Assembly (NCBI GenBank): GCA_035454085.1
Contig: DAOTEJ010000077.1
Location: forward strand, 1-12,733
Source of the DNA: DAOTEJ01 sp035454085
GTDB lineage: Bacteria; Pseudomonadota; Gammaproteobacteria; Burkholderiales; Burkholderiaceae_F
Reading direction: 5' to 3'
DNA: 12,733 bases
Shown: positions 1 through 4,680 of the stretch, piece by piece
How positions within the stretch are numbered: position 1 is the stretch's first letter
Layout: the number at the start of each line of letters is the position of its first letter
Position numbers and translations under genes: made by a program
Notes under the pieces: generated by a model
The model's database searches: none
What the model was told of the DNA's origin: nothing
What the model saw: the letters and a program-made list of their open reading frames with translations, nothing else

Positions 1-534
1 CGCGGCGAATACGTTGCGGACCAGGGCTGGCGGCTCTTCGACGTGGTGCAGACGCGCATCCCGCCGACCGCCGATCCGGACGGCAAGCAGACCAGCGAAC
101 GCACCCAGGTCGTTCGCGATCCCGAACTGATGTGGGGCAGCGGTCTGTCGCCCGACATCTTCGGCGTGCTGATGGTCGAGCCGCAGAACATGGCGCTCGT
201 GGACCTGCACCAGTACCTACGCCACCTCGAGGACAACCGGCAGCAGACCGACCGCTACCAGATCGCTTACTGGGGCAAGGTCTTCTACCCGCTGGCCATC
301 CTGGTGATGCTGGCGCTGGCGCTGCCCTTTGCCTACATGAACGTGCGATCGGGCGGCATCAGCCTGAGGATCTTCGCCGGCGTGATGATCGGCATCGGCT
401 TTTACGGGCTGAACAAGCTGTTCGCCCACCTCGGCCTGCTCAACACCTGGCCGCCGATCACCGTGGCCGTGCTGCCCAGTCTCGTGATGCTGGGCGTGGC
501 TGCCGGCCTGCTCTGGTGGGTCGAGCGGCGCTAG
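1..534 (+). CDS. lptG: LPS export ABC transporter permease LptG, C-terminal part (5' end outside window)
   Basis: The reading frame is open from base 1 to a TAG at 532-534 and gives the last 177 residues of an LptG-type inner-membrane permease. LptG pairs with LptF and the ATPase LptB to extract lipopolysaccharide from the inner membrane and pass it through LptC/LptA to the outer membrane. Visible family features are the end of the periplasmic beta-jellyroll domain, the stretch around RDPELMWG and the LHQYLRHLEDN coupling region before the membrane, and then three transmembrane segments (about residues 93-113, 122-145 and 150-172). These include the typical FAYMNVRSGG and GFYGLNKLF segments. 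It ends in WWVERR, a normal LptG C terminus, so only the 5' end is missing. lptF is expected just upstream, but that is inference. The neighbour alx is convergent, 40 bp away. Confidence 0.93.
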   Translation, partial: RGEYVADQGWRLFDVVQTRIPPTADPDGKQTSERTQVVRDPELMWGSGLSPDIFGVLMVEPQNMALVDLHQYLRHLEDNRQQTDRYQIAYWGKVFYPLAILVMLALALPFAYMNVRSGGISLRIFAGVMIGIGFYGLNKLFAHLGLLNTWPPITVAVLPSLVMLGVAAGLLWWVERR

Positions 535-553
535 GCGCGGGACGCCCCGTTCT

Positions 554-572
554 GCGCGCCTGGCGGGCGCGC
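554..572. terminator. Possible hairpin terminator between lptG and alx
   Basis: GCGCGCC (554-560) pairs with GGCGCGC (566-572) around a 5-base loop, in the 40-bp gap between the convergent lptG and alx stops. No T-run follows on either strand, so intrinsic termination is uncertain. A second 8-bp palindrome (577-584 with 593-600) lies in the last codons of alx. Confidence 0.35.
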
Positions 573-574
573 GC

Positions 575-1546
575 TCAGGAGGCCGGGCGCTCGGCCTCCT
601 TGCTGCGCGGCGGAAAGCGCAGGCTGAGCAGCATGGTCGCCGCGAGCACCGTGACGGTGACCGCGAGCGACCACGACACCGGGATCTTGTAGACGTCGAT
701 CAGCAGCATCTTGGTGCCGATGAAGACGAGCACGATGGCCAGACCGTACGAGAGGAGGTGGAACTTCTCGTGCATCCCGGCCAGCAGGAAGTACATCGCG
801 CGCAGGCCCAGGATGGCGAACACGTTCGAGGTCAGCACGATGAACGGGTCGGTGGTGATCGCGAAGATCGCCGGGATCGAGTCGACCGCGAAGATCACGT
901 CGACGATGCCGATCAGCACGATCACCACGAACAGCGGCGTGTAGTGCTTGACGCCGCCCACCAGGGTGGTGAAGCGCTCGCCGTCGTAGTGCGGGGCGAT
1001 CTTCATGTGGCTGCGGATCCACTTGAGCGCGGGGTTGTCCGTGAGGTCGGGCTCCTGGCCCGCCGCCCACCACATCTTCACGCCCGTGAACACCAGGAAG
1101 GCACCGAACAGGTACAGCACCCAGTGGAACTGAGAGATCAGCCAGGCGCCCACCAGGATCATGCCGGCGCGCAGCACCAGAGCACCCAGGATGCCGATCA
1201 TCAGCACGCGCTTCTGGAACTCGAGCGGGACGGCGAAGTACGTGAAAACCATCAGGAACACGAAGATGTTGTCCACCGCCAGCGCCTTCTCGACCAGGTA
1301 ACCGGTCAGGAACTCGAGCGACTTCGCATTGGCCACCTCGCGCGTGGTGTTGGCATCGAGGTAGAACCACAGGCCGGTGAGGAAGACGAAGCTCACCGCC
1401 ACCCAGATCAGCGACCAGACGGCAGCCTCCTTCATGGTGACCTTGTGCGCACCCTGCTTGCTCATCGCGAAGAAGTCGATGAGCAGGGCGACAAGGACGA
1501 ACGCCGCGAACAGCGTCCACATCAGGGGGGTGCCTATGGATTGCAT
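575..1546 (-). CDS. alx: Alx, TerC-family membrane protein (Mn2+-linked exporter)
   Basis: A 323-residue polytopic membrane protein with about eight or nine hydrophobic helices. Alx/TerC proteins are tied to manganese export and pH or redox adaptation; E. coli Alx is under a Mn2+/pH-sensing riboswitch. Family hallmarks are the acidic membrane motifs EKALAVDNIFVFLM (residues 86-99, D92-N93) and DVIFAVDSIPAIFA (216-229, D216, D222), plus TTDPFIVLTSN (231-241). The start chosen is the ATG at 1546, giving MQSIGTPLMW, which matches the E. coli Alx start as I remember it (MNTVGTPLLW). GAGAG lies 6 bases upstream. An in-frame ATG at 1621 would add 25 residues, but that stretch lies inside the riboswitch aptamer, so I reject it. 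The gene is alone on its strand behind its own promoter. Confidence 0.93.
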   Translation of the reverse strand: MQSIGTPLMWTLFAAFVLVALLIDFFAMSKQGAHKVTMKEAAVWSLIWVAVSFVFLTGLWFYLDANTTREVANAKSLEFLTGYLVEKALAVDNIFVFLMVFTYFAVPLEFQKRVLMIGILGALVLRAGMILVGAWLISQFHWVLYLFGAFLVFTGVKMWWAAGQEPDLTDNPALKWIRSHMKIAPHYDGERFTTLVGGVKHYTPLFVVIVLIGIVDVIFAVDSIPAIFAITTDPFIVLTSNVFAILGLRAMYFLLAGMHEKFHLLSYGLAIVLVFIGTKMLLIDVYKIPVSWSLAVTVTVLAATMLLSLRFPPRSKEAERPAS

Positions 1547-1595
1547 GGAGATCTCTCGGGGCGGGCCGGCGCCGGGCTCGCGGTGGGATTCGAAT

Positions 1596-1740
1596 GCCCG
1601 AACGGTCTTGCCGGCACGCATTGCGTGCTCCGCGCGCCGGACAAGCGGGCTCGCGCCAACGGCGCCCGATTGACGTACTGACGACTGCGCGGCCTGCGGT
1701 CCGTCTTGCGCGGACCGGTCGGCTACTCCCCATGGAAGGC
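1596..1740 (-). promoter_or_regulatory. yybP-ykoY manganese riboswitch in the alx leader
   Basis: Read on the minus strand, the leader holds the three conserved blocks of the yybP-ykoY aptamer in the right order: GGGGAGTAGCC (1731-1721), GTACGTCAA (1678-1670, the conserved CGUCAA loop) and GCAAGACC (1611-1604). ATGG (1733-1730) can pair with CCGT (1605-1602) as the base of P1, extended past an internal loop by GCC (1740-1738) with GGC (1598-1596). The aptamer starts at about the predicted transcription start and ends some 50 bases before the alx ATG. This class binds Mn2+ and switches on exporter genes such as mntP and alx. There is no U-tract between aptamer and start codon, so control of translation is more likely than termination (inference). 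Confidence 0.9.
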
Positions 1741-1746
1741 GGGCGG

Positions 1747-1776
1747 ATTAGAGCAGCCGGGACGTAGTGCGGTCAA
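1747..1776 (-). promoter_or_regulatory. sigma70 promoter of alx
   Basis: On the minus strand TTGACC (1776-1771) and TCTAAT (1752-1747) are 18 bases apart, each with one mismatch to the sigma70 consensus. The predicted start, near 1740, sits exactly at the 5' edge of the riboswitch aptamer. That agreement between two independent signals raises confidence. Confidence 0.75.
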
Positions 1777-1801
1777 TGCTGCGGCTCGCCCATGCCCCCG
1801 C

Positions 1802-1829
1802 TTGCATTGCGGGAAAACCCGCGTAGGAT
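1802..1829 (+). promoter_or_regulatory. Candidate sigma70 promoter driving the 1836-1930 RNA
   Basis: TTGCAT (1802-1807) and TAGGAT (1824-1829) are 16 bases apart on the plus strand, divergent from the alx promoter. The predicted start is near 1836. Both boxes have two mismatches, so the call rests partly on the strong terminator about 90 bases downstream. Confidence 0.45.
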
Positions 1830-1835
1830 CGCGGC

Positions 1836-1930
1836 TGCTGGCGCGGGCCGAGGTCCGCGCGAGGGAGGAGGAGGGGGCAGCGGGAGCTGCCAACCCGTTT
1901 GGGCGCGGTGAACCCGCGCCCTTCTTTTTT
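1836..1930 (+). ncRNA. Candidate small RNA, or attenuated 5' leader of the fabH-like gene
   Basis: About 95 bases with no convincing open frame between a promoter-like pair and a strong intrinsic terminator. It folds as three hairpins. The first is GCGCGG (1841-1846) with CCGCGC (1855-1860). The second is GGCAGC (1876-1881) with GCTGCC (1886-1891), closed by a GGGA loop. The third is the terminator at 1901-1921. Between the first two is a purine-rich single-stranded run (1861-1877) with three GGA motifs. GGA in loops and single strands is the hallmark of CsrA/RsmA-binding RNAs, so a CsrA-type sponge is one possibility. The other is a leader in which read-through of the terminator controls the gene at 2000. 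I recognise no known RNA family. Confidence 0.45.
1901..1930 (+). terminator. Strong intrinsic terminator with no gene upstream on its strand
   Basis: GGGCGCGG (1901-1908) pairs perfectly with CCGCGCCC (1914-1921) around the 5-base loop TGAAC, and is followed at once by TTCTTTTTT (1922-1930). The T-run is only on the plus strand, so polarity is clear. No plus-strand gene ends here: lptG ended at 534 and the fabH-like gene starts at 2000. Confidence 0.85.
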
Positions 1931-1999
1931 CTGCCGGCGCCCGACGGCGGATTTCGCCACAATGTCGGCCCACGAACACGATCTACAAGGCAGCATCAG
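1931..1999 (+). other. Leader between the terminator and the fabH-like gene
   Basis: These 69 bases hold a weak ribosome-binding site (AAGG, 1987-1990) and a -10-like CACAAT (1958-1963), but no fitting -35 box. If no promoter works here, the gene at 2000 must rely on read-through of the terminator just upstream. Apart from these signals I see nothing in it. Confidence 0.4.
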
Positions 2000-3130
2000 A
2001 TGAGCTACGCCGCGATCACCGGATGGGGCAAGTGCATGCCCCCCTCGGTACTCACCAATGCCGATCTGGCCACCTTCCTCGACACCGACGACGAGTGGAT
2101 CGTCAGCCGCACCGGGATGAAGGAGCGGCGCATCTCGCACGTGTCGGCGATCGAGATGGCGACCGTGGCCGCCAAGCGCGCGCTGGCCTGTGCCGGGCTC
2201 GACGCGGCCGATCTAGACCTGATCGTCTATGGCAGCGCCTCCTGCGACGAGCAGGTGCCCAACTCTGCCTCCGGAGTGCAGATTGGCCTGGGCGCGCACC
2301 ACGCCGGCGCCATGGACGTGAACACCGCGTGCACCAGCTTCCTGTACGGCCTGTCCACCGCGTCGGCAATGATCCGAACGGGCGCCGTGCGCAATGCCGT
2401 GGTGATCGGGGTGGAACTGATCTCGCCCTACATGGACTGGAACAACCGGGGCGTCGCCGTGCTCTTCGGCGACGGCTGTGCCGCCGTGGTGCTGCAGGCC
2501 AGCGAACGCGAGGAGGGCGTGCTGGGCGAGAGGCTCGGCTGCATCGCCGAGGCGCGGCAGAGCCTGCGAGTGCGCGGCATGGGTTGTGCCTACGCCAACC
2601 GCAACGTCACGCTCGGCGACACGCTCTGGGACTTCGATGGTCAGGAGATCTTCAAGCGCGCCGTGGGCGGCATGAGCCAGGCGTCCGAGGCCGTGCTCGC
2701 CAAGTGCGGCGTGCGCCCCGAGGACGTCGACCTCGTCGTGCCCCACCAGGCCAACCTGCGCATCATCGAGGCCGTGGTCAAGCGCTCCGGCCTGCCCATG
2801 GACAAGGTGATGCTCACCGTCCAGCGCTACGGCAACATGAGCTCGGCCACCGTGCCCGTCGCCCTGGTCGAGGCCCTGGAGGAGGGGCGCGTCAGGCCGG
2901 GCGCGCTGCTGCTCATGCCGGCCTTCGGGGCAGGCCTCACCGTCTGCGCGCACCTCGTGCGCTGGGGCGAGCGGGTCACGCCCATAGCGCAGTCCGACGC
3001 GGAACTGCCGCCTGCATCACGCAGTGCGCTCGAGATCGTCAACCAGGTGCGCGCGATTCGCGCGGCGCAGGGCGGGCGGTCGGACGCGGGCCTGGTCTCG
3101 GTCGAGTACGCCGAGGCCCGCCTGGGCTGA
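2000..3130 (+). CDS. Beta-ketoacyl-ACP synthase III family protein (FabH-like), stand-alone
   Basis: A 376-residue thiolase-fold condensing enzyme. FabH-type enzymes join an acyl-CoA to malonyl-ACP to start fatty acid synthesis. The full catalytic triad is visible: Cys111 in NTACTSF, His249 in VPHQANLRI and Asn279 in RYGNMSSAT, with the same 30-residue His-Asn spacing as E. coli FabH (H244, N274). The N-terminal DEWIVSRTGMKERRI is also typical. The ATG at 2000 is preceded by AAGG; longer in-frame starts would run back through the terminator. Two things are odd. It is not in a plsX-fabH-fabD-fabG cluster, and it carries about 50 residues beyond the normal FabH end (from around 326). It may therefore be a secondary FabH that takes medium-chain acyl-CoA, like Pseudomonas PA3286, or one making a special product, rather than the housekeeping enzyme. 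Confidence 0.88.
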   Translation: MSYAAITGWGKCMPPSVLTNADLATFLDTDDEWIVSRTGMKERRISHVSAIEMATVAAKRALACAGLDAADLDLIVYGSASCDEQVPNSASGVQIGLGAHHAGAMDVNTACTSFLYGLSTASAMIRTGAVRNAVVIGVELISPYMDWNNRGVAVLFGDGCAAVVLQASEREEGVLGERLGCIAEARQSLRVRGMGCAYANRNVTLGDTLWDFDGQEIFKRAVGGMSQASEAVLAKCGVRPEDVDLVVPHQANLRIIEAVVKRSGLPMDKVMLTVQRYGNMSSATVPVALVEALEEGRVRPGALLLMPAFGAGLTVCAHLVRWGERVTPIAQSDAELPPASRSALEIVNQVRAIRAAQGGRSDAGLVSVEYAEARLG

Positions 3131-3132
3131 GC

Positions 3133-3166
3133 GCGGGCCGCGCCTCGCGGCCCGCATGCCAGTTTT
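3133..3166 (+). terminator. Terminator hairpin after the fabH-like gene
   Basis: GCGGGCCGC (3133-3141) and GCGGCCCGC (3147-3155) form a perfect 9-bp stem with a 5-base loop directly after the stop codon. A short TTTT (3163-3166) lies 7 bases further on, so the U-tract is weak. It sits between convergent genes and may serve both strands. Confidence 0.6.
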
Positions 3167-3488
3167 AGCGGCGTGCCGCGTCGCCGCTGTTGCCCGCCTG
3201 AGCGGTGCGCAGTGCCTCGTCCGCTGCCGGGAGAGAGGCCACCGGCGCTGCCGGGGCTGCCTCGCGCCTGAACCAGGCGCGAATCAGATCGATGCGGATC
3301 GGCGCATTCAAGCCCATCACGTCGTAGACGAAGGGACTGAAGGGATCGTGCGCGCGGGGCGCGGTCACGGTCACGGGCTCGAGCGCGCGTCGCGGTGCCT
3401 CGGGGCGGGCAGCCTGTGGGGCTTGTGCGTGGGCGCTCAGGGCGGTGAGGGCCAGAACGGCGGGGAGGAGGAGGCGGGAGCTGTTCAT
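3165..3488 (-). CDS. Small secreted protein of unknown function
   Basis: A 107-residue protein. The N terminus is a clear Sec signal peptide: MNSSR, a hydrophobic core LLLPAVLALTAL, and an AHA-QA cleavage site after residue 21. That leaves a mature protein of about 86 residues, rich in Ala, Pro and Arg. The middle holds EPVTVTAPR, which loosely resembles a TonB box, and a more ordered DPFSPFVYDVMGLNAPIRIDLIRAWFRRE stretch (described by key residues: DPFSPF, VMGLNAPIR, IRAWFRRE). No catalytic or metal motif is visible. The start is well supported: AAAGGA lies 8 bases before the ATG. It is divergent from the AraC-type gene at 3615, so it is a possible target of that regulator (inference). I do not recognise a named family. 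Confidence 0.75.
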   Translation of the reverse strand: MNSSRLLLPAVLALTALSAHAQAPQAARPEAPRRALEPVTVTAPRAHDPFSPFVYDVMGLNAPIRIDLIRAWFRREAAPAAPVASLPAADEALRTAQAGNSGDAARR

Positions 3489-3504
3489 GTCAGGTTCCTT
3501 TCTT

Positions 3505-3523
3505 CAGTGGTGCAATGCCACTG
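3505..3523. promoter_or_regulatory. 19-bp inverted repeat in the 3489-3614 divergent region
   Basis: CAGTGG (3505-3510) and CCACTG (3518-3523) are a perfect inverted repeat around a 7-base centre. It lies 17 bases upstream of the small secreted protein's ATG. It could be an operator or a 5'-UTR hairpin. The surrounding 126 bp is clearly more AT-rich than the genes. A weak plus-strand pair TTGAAG (3537-3542) and CAGAAT (3561-3566), 18 bases apart, could serve the AraC-type gene. Confidence 0.4.
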
Positions 3524-3614
3524 TGCTCGTCCGCACTTGAAGAATTAAGTACATTTCCGCCAGAATTCATGTCGATTCGTTCAAGAGGGCGCGCTGCCGG
3601 GGCGCTCGAGTGAC

Positions 3615-4583
3615 ATGACCGCTTCCGCCTCCAGTTCCTTCGACCTGCTCACCGACCTCATGGAGCAGGTGCGCCTCGAAGGCACCGTCTACTTCCACGC
3701 TGAACTGCCCGCACCCTGGGGGCTGGACATCGCGCGCGAGGGACGCTCGCCCTTCTACTTCCTCGCCGAAGGCAGGGCAGAACTGCGCGTGCGCGGGCTG
3801 CGGGCCACGCACGTTATCGAGGCAGGCGACTTCGTGCTGATCCCGCGGGGCACGGCGCACACCGTGCGCTCCGGGCCGGACGCGCTGCTGGTCGGCTTTG
3901 ACGACTTCCTGGCCACGCATCCCATGGACGCCGCGGGTCGCGTGCGCCTGAGGGGGCGCGGACCGCTCACGCGAGTGACCGGCGGCTTCTTCTCGTGCGA
4001 CTCGCTGCGTGCCAACCCGCTGTTCGCGGCCCTGCCGGCCTTGATCCATCTGAAGGCCGACTCCGAGCCGATGCGCGAGTGGCTCGCTCCCACCCTGGCC
4101 TTCATCGAGGCCGAGCAGGACCACCCGGCGCAGGGCGGGCGCACCGTGCTGAGGCGTCTGGCCGACGTGCTCTTCATCCAGGCGGTGCGCGCCGTGATCG
4201 CGCAGTCGCCGCACGACGCGAGCGGCTGGCTGCGCGGACTGTCGGATGCGCGCGTGGCTCGCGCGCTGGCTCTGCTGCACGAGCGCTACGCCGAGCCCTG
4301 GACGCTGGATTCCCTGGCGCGGGCGGCAGGGATCTCACGCACCCTGCTGGCGGTGCGCTTCAAGCAACTCGTGGGCGAGCCGCCCATGCGCTACCTGGAG
4401 CGCTGGCGCATGACGCGCGCTGCGACCCTGCTGCGCGAGACACGCCTGTCGGTCGGGCTGGTGGGTGCAGAGCTGGGCTACGGCTCCGAGGCCGTGTTCG
4501 CCAAGGCCTTCAAGCGCGTGCACGGCGCGCCTCCGGGGCGCTTTCGGCGCGCGTCCGGCATCGGGCCGGCACTGCCAACCTGA
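3615..4583 (+). CDS. AraC-family transcriptional regulator with N-terminal cupin domain
   Basis: A 322-residue regulator. Residues of about 15-100 form a cupin sensor of the AraC cupin_6 type; landmarks are the FYFLAEGRAELRV strand pair, the EAGDFVLIPRGTAH motif (69-82) and the closing LLVGF strand. Residues of about 215-315 are the double helix-turn-helix DNA-binding domain: first HTH LDSLARAAGISRTLLAVRFK (231-250), second around VGLVGAELGYGSEAVFAKAF (280-299), and the AraC signature end GAPPGRFRR (304-312). Such proteins often control the divergent gene, here the small secreted protein, but no ligand can be inferred. There is no good Shine-Dalgarno before the ATG at 3615, so the start is the least certain part. 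The gene ends 53 bases before the shared palindrome with nrdJ. Confidence 0.9.
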   Translation: MTASASSSFDLLTDLMEQVRLEGTVYFHAELPAPWGLDIAREGRSPFYFLAEGRAELRVRGLRATHVIEAGDFVLIPRGTAHTVRSGPDALLVGFDDFLATHPMDAAGRVRLRGRGPLTRVTGGFFSCDSLRANPLFAALPALIHLKADSEPMREWLAPTLAFIEAEQDHPAQGGRTVLRRLADVLFIQAVRAVIAQSPHDASGWLRGLSDARVARALALLHERYAEPWTLDSLARAAGISRTLLAVRFKQLVGEPPMRYLERWRMTRAATLLRETRLSVGLVGAELGYGSEAVFAKAFKRVHGAPPGRFRRASGIGPALPT

Positions 4584-4635
4584 GGGCGCGGGCCTGTACG
4601 AGTGGGCGCCTCGCGGACGCGCTTGGGCACCAGAA

Positions 4636-4663
4636 GCAAGGGCCGCCCGAGGGCGGCCCTTGC
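4636..4663. terminator. 28-bp perfect palindrome, shared terminator of araC-type gene and nrdJ
   Basis: The sequence at 4636-4649 is the exact reverse complement of 4650-4663, giving a stem of about 12 bp with a CGAG loop. It lies 18 bases after the nrdJ stop and 53 after the araC-type stop. The minus-strand side is followed by TTCTGG and the plus-strand side by GCCGG, so T-tracts are poor. It probably works as a bidirectional stem terminator. Confidence 0.65.
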
Positions 4664-4680
4664 GCCGGACGCAGCCAGGG

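Noticed and set aside
531..1733. Minus-strand frame overlapping alx and its leader
   Set aside because: Arg-rich shadow in another frame; it runs through the riboswitch and gives no recognisable protein.
1841..1930. The 1836-1930 RNA as SRP (4.5S), 6S or tmRNA
   Set aside because: No SRP tetraloop/asymmetric loop motif, no 6S open bubble, and no tag frame or tRNA-like end.
1706..1999. N-terminal extension of the fabH-like gene back to 1706
   Set aside because: It would translate through a strong intrinsic terminator and has no ribosome-binding site; the KAS III fold starts at 2000.
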